Part shown: positions 24,316 through 32,746 of the stretch, piece by piece
How positions within the stretch are numbered: position 1 is the first letter of the stretch
Layout: each line of letters begins with the position of its first letter
Origin: CAYLQA01 sp964385695
Lineage (GTDB): Bacteria; Desulfobacterota; Desulfobulbia; Desulfobulbales; Desulfurivibrionaceae
Assembly: GCA_964385695.1 (NCBI GenBank)
Contig: CAYLQA010000006.1
Span: 35,877 to 99,876 of the forward strand
Length of the DNA stretch: 64,000 nucleotides
Reading direction: 5' to 3'
Translations under genes and position numbers: made by a program
The notes under the pieces: generated by a model
What the model saw: only the letters and a program-made list of their open reading frames with translations
Database searches by the model: none
Told to the model about the DNA's origin: nothing

Positions 24316-24948
24316 ATGTCTTTTCAGTTCATACTGTTCTTCAGCATGACCGTGTTTGTGGCCTCGATTATTCCAGGCCCGAGTATGCTCCTTGCCTTGA
24401 CCCATGGCATGCAATACGGGGCAAAACGGGCTCTGGCCTCGGCCCTGGGTAATGTGACCGTCACCCTGTTGCAGGCCGGGGTTTCCATTGCCGGCCTCGG
24501 TGCTGTCCTTATTGCCTCGGAGGCTGTTTTTCAGCTGGTCAAGTGGGCCGGAGCCGCCTACCTGGTGTACATGGGAATAGGGCTCTGGCGTTCGGCAAAG
24601 CTGACACTTGCGCCAAAGGATGCTTCTGCAAAGCCTTCCGCCCGGATGGGATTAAAAAAGATGTTCCTGCAGGCAGCCTTTGTCACTGCCGGCAACCCCA
24701 AGGCCATCGTCTTTTTCAGTGCGGTCTTCCCACAGTTTATTAATCCGGACATCGCCTATCTGCCGCAAAGTATCATGCTGATGAGCATGGGCGCTCTTAT
24801 AGCCTTTGCCTGTTTTATGATCTACGCCATTGGCGGGCAAAAGATGGTTTCGCTTTTTTCAAAGGTCGCCTTTGGCAGGTATGTCAACCGGATCATCGGC
24901 GGAACCTTTATCGGTGCAGGTATTGGCCTGGCCGCTAGCAGCCGCTGA
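24316..24948 (+). CDS. LysE/RhtB-family exporter, second copy
   Basis: 210 residues with six membrane helices. The N-terminal SIIPGPSMLLALTHGMQYG is the RhtB proline-glycine motif, followed by ALGNVTVTLLQAG and AAFVTAGNPKAIVFF in the middle. As with the first copy at 22344, export of an amino acid or homoserine lactone-like compound is the usual role, and the substrate is not predictable. It is more like classical RhtB than the first copy. It is preceded by AAAGGATAAAGG and ends 58 bp before the M23 peptidase start. Confidence 0.9.
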   Translation: MSFQFILFFSMTVFVASIIPGPSMLLALTHGMQYGAKRALASALGNVTVTLLQAGVSIAGLGAVLIASEAVFQLVKWAGAAYLVYMGIGLWRSAKLTLAPKDASAKPSARMGLKKMFLQAAFVTAGNPKAIVFFSAVFPQFINPDIAYLPQSIMLMSMGALIAFACFMIYAIGGQKMVSLFSKVAFGRYVNRIIGGTFIGAGIGLAASSR

Positions 24949-25006
24949 TGGAGAAGCTAAACTTACTCATTCATCCACATTTATCGATACATTGCAGGAG
25001 GAAAAT

Positions 25007-25834
25007 TTGCAGAGGGATAAGGGAATTCTGTATGTGTTTGTTGTCTGTTGCCTATTGGTCTTTAGCGCATCCCAGGCCATGGCCTTTGGCGGTTGGGGCG
25101 GTAAGGGGAAAGGAAAAAAGATGGGCAAGAAAAAAAGGAAAATGACCCTTGAGCAGATGCAGGATAAGGGCTTGATTGCAACGGGCCTAACGCCAATCTA
25201 CCCCACAGAGGCAACATGCCTTGAAATAGCCTCCGCCTTTGCCTCAGAAAGGCGTTATGACGGCAGCTTTCGGCCTTCCTTTGCCTTCCATGGTTATCAC
25301 AGTGGTATTGATATCAGCGTAAAGATCGGCACCCCCATTGTTGCCATTGCCGATGGCACGGTCATCCAGGTTGCAGAGGCAGGTAGGATGGTGGGGATCA
25401 AGATCACCCTGCAGCACTCCCCGGAAGACACAGGCCTTGCTGAATGGACCTACTCAAAGTACCAGCACCTTGACAAGATGCCGACTCTCAAGGTTGGCGA
25501 GCCGGTAAAGATGGGTGAGGTCATCGGTCTTGCGGGCAGGACCGGCACCACCGGCGGTCATTATGGCAGCAGAGGATATCCCCATTTGCATATGAATGTC
25601 TACTCCGGTGACTCGGAATTTACGGTAAGAGACGGGCATAAACTCTCCCCCATAAATATGCAGTTTTTGGATCCGTTGACCTTTTATTATCAAAAGGAAC
25701 TGGACAGCAATGTCTTAAAAGATATGCCGGCTGAAGAAAAGTCATTTGCCATTCCATATAAGACCACGGGCGGCAAAGTCGTACCTGAGCAAACCAAGGT
25801 TGTCTGGCCTTTTTTATGTGAACCGACTCAATAA
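25007..25834 (+). CDS. M23 (LytM) metallopeptidase, TTG start
   Basis: 275 residues from a TTG at 25007 that lies six bases after a strong GCAGGAGG site; an open frame further upstream overlaps the LysE gene. After a signal peptide (cleavage after about AMA) comes a glycine/lysine-rich stretch (FGGWGGKGKGKK). The M23 domain runs from about residue 75 to 230 with HSGIDISVKIGTP (zinc His and Asp), a helper histidine in KYQHLDKMP, and HLHMNV with the last zinc ligand. LytM enzymes cut peptidoglycan cross-links. The full site suggests activity rather than a regulator. The C-terminus carries an extra 40 residues. Confidence 0.85.
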   Translation: MQRDKGILYVFVVCCLLVFSASQAMAFGGWGGKGKGKKMGKKKRKMTLEQMQDKGLIATGLTPIYPTEATCLEIASAFASERRYDGSFRPSFAFHGYHSGIDISVKIGTPIVAIADGTVIQVAEAGRMVGIKITLQHSPEDTGLAEWTYSKYQHLDKMPTLKVGEPVKMGEVIGLAGRTGTTGGHYGSRGYPHLHMNVYSGDSEFTVRDGHKLSPINMQFLDPLTFYYQKELDSNVLKDMPAEEKSFAIPYKTTGGKVVPEQTKVVWPFLCEPTQ

Positions 25835-25860
25835 CGGTTAGGGGAGGGGGACCATTACCA

Positions 25861-26127
25861 ATGGAGATGAACTCTAAGGCCGATGCCCAGGCTCGGGCTG
25901 ACCAGATTCGTTTTTTTCAGGCCGAGCTTGCGCTGATTGAACAGGAAAAGGTTGTTGCTTTAAGCAAGGAGCAGCAGGGCGCGCTCAAACAATACCATGA
26001 TGAACTGCTGGCCAGGCTGGCGGCGGTATTTGATATTGATGCCACCAGGCAGGAAAAACAGTGCAGCCTGGGGATGAAGATTGCCTCTTTTCTGGGCGCC
26101 CTGGGCCTTGGGGCCAGTGTCTGTTAG
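25861..26127 (+). pseudogene. Short protein, probably truncated membrane protein remnant
   Basis: 88 residues. A charged helical region (about 1-70) with QAELALIEQEKVVALSKEQ and a following helix is succeeded by GMKIASFLGALGLGAS, which looks like the start of a first membrane helix, and then stops after one Cys. This reads like the N-terminal part of a larger membrane protein of the DUF2157 sort cut short by a stop or deletion. A strong GGGGAGGGGG site precedes the ATG. It could still be expressed as a small protein. Confidence 0.45.
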
Positions 26128-26236
26128 GTTGTTGCTGGTTTTGCGGCGCATGGTGGAATAATTGGATTTATAAACTTTTTTCTCTATACTGGGATGAGTA
26201 AACCCTATTCATTTGAGTTGAAAAAAGGTGGATGAA

Positions 26237-26623
26237 ATGAGTGAAGAAGGCAGCCTAATTTTGATCGCAGAGGATGATCCGGTTTCCGCAAAAATTTTGG
26301 CAAATACCTGTAAATCCCTGGGACATATCCCCATAGTCTGTTCAGACGGTAAGCGCGCCTTTTATGTGCTGGAAGACAACCCCGATATTCCCCTACTCAT
26401 TACCGATATGGTCATGCCCGATATGGATGGAGAACTGCTTATCCGCACCCTGCGTAGCAGGGATCACTTCAAAGATCTGCCCATTATCATCGTCTCCGGT
26501 ATGGTAAGCGTAAAGGAGATTAAAGGGATCCTGGATCTTGGCGCCTCCTACTTCTTACCCAAGCCCATCCCGATTGAGGAGATCAAGCAGTACATCACCA
26601 AAAGCCTGGATCGTTCTTCCTGA
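26237..26623 (+). CDS. Single-domain response regulator
   Basis: 128 residues, one receiver domain. LILIAEDDPVSAK gives the acidic pocket, LLITDMVMPDMDG the phosphorylated Asp at about residue 56, IIIVSGM the switch serine, and FLPKPIP the conserved lysine. No output domain follows. The start ATG at 26237 is favoured by AAGGTGG six bases before; a GTG nine bases upstream is an alternative. No kinase is adjacent, so its partner is unknown. Confidence 0.85.
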   Translation: MSEEGSLILIAEDDPVSAKILANTCKSLGHIPIVCSDGKRAFYVLEDNPDIPLLITDMVMPDMDGELLIRTLRSRDHFKDLPIIIVSGMVSVKEIKGILDLGASYFLPKPIPIEEIKQYITKSLDRSS

Positions 26624-26720
26624 TTCTATCCTTTCCTTGCGCTCCCTGTTTGATTTGTTATTTTCAAACCGCAGAGTTTGTAGGCCAACCTCATTTTTTT
26701 TTAGGAACGCAGGAACAAAT

Positions 26721-27188
26721 ATGTCCCCAGAGCTTGTCAGTTATGCAATAGGCGCCCTGACCCACCACAATGTGTTTTTAGGGGTTATCATCAGCATGCG
26801 GCTGGCTGATGGCAGTTGCCTGCATACGGGCTGGAGCTTTCATGAGACAGCCACTTTGATTCGCGGCCTGGATGAATACAAGGCGTATCTTAAACTCAAA
26901 GAGATCGAAGTGGATCAGGAAAAAGCGGCTCAGACCCTGCAAAGACTGGAACCCCACCTGGATCAGGAAGAGATTTCCTCTACCACTCCGGAACAGACCG
27001 TGGAAAGGGCCGGGTTCCATGTGTTGGCAGACCACAGGTTGCAGCTCAAACTGGAGTTTGTAGAGCAAAAAAGTGAGGTCGCCGTTACCCCCGGGCTTGC
27101 CTTGTGCCTGTCCGACTCTGTTGCCGATATCTTAAATGAGTTTGACGATAACGGCCTGATTATCGTCCCGGAAGGATCTATTCACTAA
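26721..27188 (+). CDS. Uncharacterised protein, 155 residues
   Basis: The ATG at 26721 follows CAGGAACAAAT. The soluble chain begins SPELVSYAIGALTHHNVFLG, has a possible small beta domain with ISMRLADGSCLHTGWSF in parts, and a helical middle with DEYKAYLKLKEIEVDQEKAA. No catalytic or binding motif is recognised. Upstream in-frame sequence overlaps the response regulator in another frame and is not coding. The neighbours are a response regulator and a membrane protein, which does not suggest a function. Confidence 0.55.
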   Translation: MSPELVSYAIGALTHHNVFLGVIISMRLADGSCLHTGWSFHETATLIRGLDEYKAYLKLKEIEVDQEKAAQTLQRLEPHLDQEEISSTTPEQTVERAGFHVLADHRLQLKLEFVEQKSEVAVTPGLALCLSDSVADILNEFDDNGLIIVPEGSIH

Positions 27189-27228
27189 AAAAGAGGCAAC
27201 TGGCTATTGTTGCCTGAAGACAACCATA

Positions 27229-27792
27229 ATGAAATCGACCTGGAATATTGAAAAGCACATCAGCCTCATTGCCTATTATCATTTGATCACCACCCTTTTG
27301 GGGCTGGCCTTTTACCTGCTCTGTATTTTCGGCATCGTGGAGCAGGTTTTCGCCCTGCAGGATCATGTCAAACTCGGCGTCAATACAGTGGCCGGTTTGT
27401 TGGTCTTTTGGGGCATCAGCAGGAAAAAAGGCTGGGGCTGGAAGCTGACTGTGCTGGCAACCCCATTAAGTTGGGCCTATGGGGTTTATGAGCTTTCCAC
27501 GGTATATCAGCCGGGAATCGGGACAATAACCTCCATTTTTATATTCGTGGATGTGATGATTTTAAAAATCCTTTTTGCCGAGGATGCTCGCGCTATTTTT
27601 GGCATTACGGATGGGCTTTGGCCGGGGCTCTCCTGGCTGCGCAAACCGCTCTTCGTGGTTGGAGTATTCTTTTTAACCCTTGATATGTTTGGCAACCAGG
27701 GTGCTGTTGTTGCGGCCGTGGTTCTGTTTGCCGCCCTTGAATCCAGCAAGAAGTACGTGGCAAATCAGGCCAAACTCGATGACGAAGGGTAG
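27229..27792 (+). CDS. Membrane protein of unknown function, 187 residues
   Basis: Five hydrophobic segments are visible: two near the N-terminus (about 18-40 and 48-62), two in the middle (about 70-85 and 97-113), and one near 140-160, before a short charged tail ending AKLDDEG. It begins MKSTWNIEKHISLIAYYHL. No family is recognised. It is a plausible real gene from codon use and composition. The following alpha/beta hydrolase starts 47 bp later behind a TAAGGAGTAATA ribosome site. Confidence 0.55.
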   Translation: MKSTWNIEKHISLIAYYHLITTLLGLAFYLLCIFGIVEQVFALQDHVKLGVNTVAGLLVFWGISRKKGWGWKLTVLATPLSWAYGVYELSTVYQPGIGTITSIFIFVDVMILKILFAEDARAIFGITDGLWPGLSWLRKPLFVVGVFFLTLDMFGNQGAVVAAVVLFAALESSKKYVANQAKLDDEG

Positions 27793-27839
27793 GGCGGCGC
27801 ACAATAATTAAATTCATGCAAGAATTGTAAGGAGTAATA

Positions 27840-28436
27840 ATGGCGGGAATTACAGCTAAAGAGTTTTCCTGTATGGGAAATGCGGTTCATTATCTTGAGG
27901 CCGGGCCGAATGAGGGCCAGGCGGTATTGATGCTGCACGGCATGAAGTTTAAGGCCCGGACCTGGCAGGATCTTGGCACAATCGATCTGTTGGCCGAGGC
28001 AGGCTACCGAGTGATTGCCTTGGATCTGCCTGGGTTTGGTAACTCTCCTGCCGGCGAGGCAACTCCGGATGATGTGCTTGTTGAGGCCGTTGCTGCTTTG
28101 AATCTTGGCAAGCCCGTACTGGTTGGTCCTTCCATGGGAGGCAGGGTGAGCCTTGAGTTTGCCCTTGATCATCAAGAACTGGTCGGCGGCCTGGTATTGA
28201 TAGGTGCCGTGGGAGTTGAGGAAAACAAATCCCGCCTTTCCTCTCTCACAATGCCCGTCCAGATCGTTTGGGGTGGGGAGGATGCAATTTCGCCCCTTGT
28301 CAATGGCGAACTGTTGGCCAAAGAGATAGATTCGGCCGCCTTTACCGTACTTGATGGCGCGCCACACCCCTGTTATCTCGACCAACCCCAGGCCTGGCAT
28401 GATCTCCTTATCTCCTTCCTAAAAGAACGGTTCTAA
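27840..28436 (+). CDS. Alpha/beta hydrolase
   Basis: 198 residues, a compact alpha/beta hydrolase fold without a lid domain. LMLHGMKFKARTW holds the oxyanion histidine-glycine, LVGPSMGGRVSLEF the nucleophile elbow with Ser at about residue 100, VWGGEDAISP the acid at about 145, and GAPHPCYLDQP the histidine near 183. The short chain and the GPSMGG elbow resemble ABHD14/CIB-type hydrolases. Substrate unknown. A GGAG ribosome site precedes the ATG. An extended -10 element right after the gene begins the next transcript. Confidence 0.8.
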   Translation: MAGITAKEFSCMGNAVHYLEAGPNEGQAVLMLHGMKFKARTWQDLGTIDLLAEAGYRVIALDLPGFGNSPAGEATPDDVLVEAVAALNLGKPVLVGPSMGGRVSLEFALDHQELVGGLVLIGAVGVEENKSRLSSLTMPVQIVWGGEDAISPLVNGELLAKEIDSAAFTVLDGAPHPCYLDQPQAWHDLLISFLKERF

Positions 28437-28451
28437 CCTGGAAAAACCTTG

Positions 28452-28460
28452 TGCTATAAT
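28452..28460 (+). promoter_or_regulatory. Extended -10 promoter for the histidine kinase gene
   Basis: TGCTATAAT matches the extended -10 consensus TGnTATAAT exactly, with no good -35 box. It lies 130 bp upstream of the kinase ATG. The leader contains two possible hairpins, GTGCGC...GCGCAC (about 28476-28500) and CCCCTTattgAAAGGGG (about 28508-28526). Confidence 0.5.
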
Positions 28461-28590
28461 GTGTTTAGCAACAGGGTGCGCCATGTGTAGAGCGCGCGCA
28501 CTCTGCTCCCCTTATTGAAAGGGGCACGCCGTTTTAATTGTTAGATCGGTGGATCAAATTTTCCAACCATAACGAGTAGGTTGTAGGCAG

Positions 28591-30567
28591 ATGGAAAAAA
28601 AGATCCTGGTAGTTGATAACCATCCCATGGTCCTCAAACTCATGGCCAATCTCCTGGCCAAAGAGGGCCATGAAGTACGCACAGCCGCAGATGGACTGAC
28701 TGCCTTGGAAGAGCTCAAATCTTTTGTCCCGCACATCATCTTTGTCGACTTGGTAATGCCGAATATCAGCGGGGAAAAACTGTGCCGTATCATCAGGAAT
28801 ATGCCGCACCTGAAAGATGTTTTTCTGGTAATCCTCTCCGCCATTGCCGCAGAAGAAAAGCTGGATTTTCTCGCCCTTGGCGCTGATGCCTGTATTGCCA
28901 AGGGATCGGTGGTCAATCTTTCAAAGCATCTTAAAACCATTCTAAAGCTGGAAAAAAAACCGCGGGCAGAGGTGCAACAAAGAGAGATCATCGGGCTTGA
29001 TGATGTACACCAGAGGGAGATTACCAGAGAGCTGCTCTCTTCGCGCAAGCATTTTGAGATCATTCTCAACCATATGGCCGAGGGGATTTTAGAGTACAAT
29101 CAAGAGTTCAAGGTGATTTACGCCAACCCCATCGCCGCCACCCTCATCGGTATCGAAGAAGAAAAGATGCTTGGCCATGATTTTGTCGAGATTTTCGATA
29201 AGGCGAGCAGGCCCAAGATTGAAAAACTTCTTACCAAGAAAAAGCTCTGTAAACTGAAGACCCTTGGTGATGACGGCTCAGTCACCCTGGACGGCAGAAA
29301 GGTTCTGCTGCAGTTTCTTTCCGTGGATGATGCAGAGGATACCGGCACCATCGTCATTATCCGCGATGTGACCAAGCGTCTGCGGGCCGAAGAAAAGATT
29401 AAGGATCAAAACCGTTTTCTTTCCCGTTTGTTGGAGTCGTTGCCGCATCCTTTTTACGTGGTGGATGCGGAAAGTTATCAGGTGCTCCATGCCAACTCCG
29501 CCGCCGTTGCCAAGATCGCTCAGCTTGAGGCGGGTGACGGTGAAAGTTCCATCGGCCTCAGAAAGGCCGGCACCGCGCCTGAGCCCCATGAGCCGCTGGA
29601 ATGTGTCAAGGAGAGCGGCAAGCCATGCGTGATGGAGTATGCGGTGCTTGATACGGATGGCGAGCGGGCTATCTATGAGATCCATGCGTACCCTATTTAC
29701 AACAAGGCTGGTGAGCTTATTCAGATCATCCTCTACAGCCTTGATATCAGCCAACGTAAAAAGGCGGAGCAGGCCCTGCGTGACTCCAAGGAGGAGTTGC
29801 AGCAGGCACTTGACGATCTGCGGGTGGCGCAAGAGGTCGCCATCCGGCAGGAAAAGCTGGCCTCCATCGGCACCCTGGCCTCGGGTGTGGCCCATGAGAT
29901 CCTTAATCCGCTCAATATTATTGCCACCTTGGCGCAGATGATGCAGCTTGAAGAGGTAGGCGACGAGGTACGAAAAAATCTTGAAGAAATGCTCCTGCAG
30001 ATCAAGCGGGCCTCAAAGATTACCAATAACCTGCGTTCCTTTGCCCACCAGCACGACTTTGATTTGAGCACGGTGAACCTGAATCTACTTTTTGACAAAA
30101 CAGCGATTTTGCTGGAGCATGATCTCAACCTGGATAATATTCATATTGAGCGCCAGTTTGATCTTGATCTGCCAAGCATTGAGGCGGATGAGGACCAGTT
30201 AGCCCAGGTGTTTCTCAATCTCATCAAGAATGCACGGGATGCCATGCACGGTCTGGAGGAGTCCGACCGGCATATTTCCGACCGGCATATTGTAGTGCGC
30301 ACCACTGCAGTCGAGGGTGGGGTGCAGCTTGAGGTCAGCGATACCGGCCCGGGTGTTGAGAGTAGGCATCTGGGCAAGATTTTTGATCCGTTTTTCACAA
30401 CCAAGGGGCCGGGCTATGGGACCGGTCTTGGCCTATGGATCGTCTATTCTATTATAGAGAGTCATGGCGGCACCATCGGTGTCGATTCAAATTATAACGA
30501 CGGAACTCGCTTTACCATCTTTCTTCCGGCAAAACATATGGCTGTGGAGCGGGGTGAAGAAGAATGA
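28591..30567 (+). CDS. Receiver-PAS-PAS-histidine kinase
   Basis: 658 residues, soluble. The N-terminal receiver (about 1-125) has ILVVDNHPM, with Asn where the second acid usually sits, and the phosphoacceptor Asp in FVDLVMPN. PAS 1 is at about 150-265, PAS 2 about 275-395. The HisKA segment has IGTLASGVAHEILNPLN with the phosphorylated His near 432. The ATPase region has LINLIKNARDAM-like N box (FLNLIKNARDAMHG), DTGPGV, and GYGTGLGLWI. An N-terminal receiver lets another kinase control this one. The small receiver protein 30 bp downstream is its likely output. Confidence 0.9.
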   Translation: MEKKILVVDNHPMVLKLMANLLAKEGHEVRTAADGLTALEELKSFVPHIIFVDLVMPNISGEKLCRIIRNMPHLKDVFLVILSAIAAEEKLDFLALGADACIAKGSVVNLSKHLKTILKLEKKPRAEVQQREIIGLDDVHQREITRELLSSRKHFEIILNHMAEGILEYNQEFKVIYANPIAATLIGIEEEKMLGHDFVEIFDKASRPKIEKLLTKKKLCKLKTLGDDGSVTLDGRKVLLQFLSVDDAEDTGTIVIIRDVTKRLRAEEKIKDQNRFLSRLLESLPHPFYVVDAESYQVLHANSAAVAKIAQLEAGDGESSIGLRKAGTAPEPHEPLECVKESGKPCVMEYAVLDTDGERAIYEIHAYPIYNKAGELIQIILYSLDISQRKKAEQALRDSKEELQQALDDLRVAQEVAIRQEKLASIGTLASGVAHEILNPLNIIATLAQMMQLEEVGDEVRKNLEEMLLQIKRASKITNNLRSFAHQHDFDLSTVNLNLLFDKTAILLEHDLNLDNIHIERQFDLDLPSIEADEDQLAQVFLNLIKNARDAMHGLEESDRHISDRHIVVRTTAVEGGVQLEVSDTGPGVESRHLGKIFDPFFTTKGPGYGTGLGLWIVYSIIESHGGTIGVDSNYNDGTRFTIFLPAKHMAVERGEEE

Positions 30568-30597
30568 GAGGACCGATGCAGTGATGAGGGGGATGTT

Positions 30598-30987
30598 TTG
30601 GGGGAAAAATTTATTGGCGAAAAGGTCAAGGTACTGATTGTAGACGATGAGTACGCCTTTTGCCGGACTATGAAGCTTTTTTTTAAAAAACTCGGGTTTG
30701 AGCCCGTCATTGCCACCAATGGCGAGCACGCCCTGGATCTTATAGCGGAGATCAAGCCGCAGTTCATGACCCTGGATATCAGGATGCCGGGCATGAACGG
30801 CTATGAACTTTTGCAAAAGATAAAACGGCACCGGGATGATATTTACACCATTATCATCACCGCCATTGAGGTGCCGCGTATGGAAGAAATGCTGGAGCAC
30901 AGCGGGGCCCATGCCGTGCTGCGCAAGCCTGTCGATCTCCAGGAGCTGTCTGAGGTTATTTACACTCATCTGGCGCTTAAACATTAG
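30598..30987 (+). CDS. Single-domain response regulator, TTG start
   Basis: 129 residues from a TTG placed six bases after GAGGGGG; no ATG in frame precedes the domain. VLIVDDEYAF holds the acidic pocket, FMTLDIRMPGMNG the phosphoacceptor Asp at about residue 59, IIITAIE the switch threonine, and VLRKPVD the lysine. It follows the receiver-PAS kinase by 30 bp and is the natural target of that kinase. It lacks an output domain. Confidence 0.85.
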   Translation: MGEKFIGEKVKVLIVDDEYAFCRTMKLFFKKLGFEPVIATNGEHALDLIAEIKPQFMTLDIRMPGMNGYELLQKIKRHRDDIYTIIITAIEVPRMEEMLEHSGAHAVLRKPVDLQELSEVIYTHLALKH

Positions 30988-30995
30988 GTGAAGCA

Positions 30996-32216
30996 ATGCC
31001 GACAAATAACAGCCGGCGGTTACTGCTTTTTACATCCATTGTTGCCTATTGCCTGATCGGAGTTGAGATCATCATCATGATCTCGCCCTTTGCCCTGTAT
31101 TTTTATTCTGTCTATGCCCCTATTCTTGAAACCCTTGCCGCTTCGCCATTAACCAGTTGGACCACAGAATTTTTCTTGCCCCATATGGTTTTCCCGGCTG
31201 ACCCGTTGCTCAACACCATCTGTTATCTGCAGGTGAGTTTGGTTCTTGGGCTGGTGCTATTTTTCTCTGCCGCGATTCCTCTGTATTACGGGCGCTTTAC
31301 CGGCAAGGGTGTGGTGCAGTTCAGTTTTTATTCCAAGATTCGCCATCCGCAGTATCTCTTTCTGGCTATCTCCGGTTTTGGCCTGCTGCTCTACTGGCCG
31401 CGTTTTATAATTTTGATCATGTATGTGACCATGCTCTATGTTTATTATGCTTTGGCCCGTAATGAAGAGTGGCGCATGAAGCTTGAGCAACCCCTGGCCT
31501 ATGATGAGTACATGGCCCGGACCCCAATGTTTTTACCGGGGGAGCCGGGCGGATATTTTTACCGTTTGTTTTTTGGCAGGATAAAGCCCAAATGGCTTGG
31601 TATCTTGATTTCTTATTTTTTAGTGTTGTCCGTGGCCCTGCTGTTGGCCTTTGGCATTCGCAGTTACGCGATTAAAACCGTGCCTGTGGTGAAAAGCCCG
31701 GATCAGCAGCTCTTGGTCTCGGTCTTTCCGCGTCCCCAAGCGGAAATCCTGGAGGTCTATCAAGCAGCCCTTCGTTCAGCAGAGGTGCGGGGGTATCTCA
31801 GGGAAGAGAATGGAGTAAACATGGCCTACATCATGCCGGGCGATTTCTTTCTGACGGCCCTGGTTACCGATGAGCAAAGGCGTTTTTCCGATGAGATGGT
31901 GGAGCGTTTCCCGGAAATTCTTGAGTGGCGCCAGCATAAGTTCAGTGGTGGGTTGGGCAGGTTTTTCAGGATCTTTTATAACTTTGTCAAAACCTTGGGT
32001 ACCGTTGAAACGGACTATGATGTGGAGCGTCTTGTTTTTGTCCGGGTCATGCACCATGATGGACGTGCCGTAGCGCCGGATCAGGTCTTTGCCCTGGGCC
32101 TAAAGCGCATTCCCGTCTTGCTGGTTGATGTTGATGCCGATAACCATGAGATCCTGGCCGTGGTTCAGACCGCGAAGAGCCATAAATGGGGAACTGTGCC
32201 CATGCCCACCTTTTAG
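30996..32216 (+). CDS. Membrane protein with ICMT/PEMT-like methyltransferase core and an extra domain
   Basis: 406 residues. Helices near 10-40, 80-100 and 120-155 surround the SAM-binding pattern of the isoprenylcysteine/phospholipid methyltransferase superfamily, seen in YSKIRHPQYLFLAISGFG and the later RNEEWRMKLEQPLAYDEYM. One more helix follows at about 205-225, and then a soluble region of about 180 residues that I do not recognise (WRQHKFSGGLGRFFRI). The methyl acceptor is unknown. It starts eight bases after the response regulator stop, with a GTGAAGC site. Confidence 0.7.
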   Translation: MPTNNSRRLLLFTSIVAYCLIGVEIIIMISPFALYFYSVYAPILETLAASPLTSWTTEFFLPHMVFPADPLLNTICYLQVSLVLGLVLFFSAAIPLYYGRFTGKGVVQFSFYSKIRHPQYLFLAISGFGLLLYWPRFIILIMYVTMLYVYYALARNEEWRMKLEQPLAYDEYMARTPMFLPGEPGGYFYRLFFGRIKPKWLGILISYFLVLSVALLLAFGIRSYAIKTVPVVKSPDQQLLVSVFPRPQAEILEVYQAALRSAEVRGYLREENGVNMAYIMPGDFFLTALVTDEQRRFSDEMVERFPEILEWRQHKFSGGLGRFFRIFYNFVKTLGTVETDYDVERLVFVRVMHHDGRAVAPDQVFALGLKRIPVLLVDVDADNHEILAVVQTAKSHKWGTVPMPTF

Positions 32217-32359
32217 GTGGTTTTTCGTCTTGTCTTTTCCTGCTATTTTCCTTGCAGCGGAAGAACTCTCGGGTTGCTAATTTTCCTTTCCCCATATATG
32301 ATACCCCCCTATTTTATCGTTGATTCTCAGAACATGGTTACTGACATTTAGGAGTAAGA

Positions 32360-32737
32360 ATGAAAGAGGTTCATAAAGAGCTGCAGGAAAAAAGCGGGGA
32401 GGAGATCGCCAGGATCGTCGCCCACGCCGCCCTTGATAAGAAAGCGGAGAACCTGATTGTTTTGGACGTGCGCGGCATGGCCTCCTTTGCCGATTATTTT
32501 GTTATCATGAGCGGTCGTTCGACCAGGCATGTGCAAGGCTTGGCCGAGGCGGTCGACAGCACCCTGCGGCAAAAAAGGGTAAAAGGCAGCAGCAGTGAGG
32601 GGCTTAATGACGGCCACTGGGTGCTGCTTGATTATAACGATGTTATTGTCCATATCTTTTACAGTGAGACGCGCGAATTTTATGATCTGGAAGGGCTCTG
32701 GCACGATGCCCCGCGCGTCGCTGTTGAAGAAAAGTAA
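32360..32737 (+). CDS. rsfS: Ribosomal silencing factor RsfS
   Basis: 125 residues. LIVLDVRGMASFADYFVIMSG in parts, then RSTRHVQGLAEAVD, EGLNDGHWVLLDYNDVIVHIF and REFYDLEGLWHDAP form the full RsfS/YbeB/Iojap signature. The protein binds L14 on the 50S subunit and blocks subunit joining when nutrients are short. It is followed nine bases later by gpmI, so the two form an operon. TTAGGAGTAAG is the ribosome site. Confidence 0.95.
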   Translation: MKEVHKELQEKSGEEIARIVAHAALDKKAENLIVLDVRGMASFADYFVIMSGRSTRHVQGLAEAVDSTLRQKRVKGSSSEGLNDGHWVLLDYNDVIVHIFYSETREFYDLEGLWHDAPRVAVEEK

Positions 32738-32746
32738 GGAGAAAAC

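Noticed and set aside
24830..25006. In-frame upstream extension of the M23 peptidase.
   Set aside because: It overlaps the LysE gene and would bury the signal peptide; a TTG with a strong ribosome site explains the start.
28476..28545. GTTAGAT at 28539 with an upstream GCAAC box suggested another attC site.
   Set aside because: The boxes do not pair, the hairpins inside are not arranged as attC arms, and the flanks are ordinary chromosomal genes.
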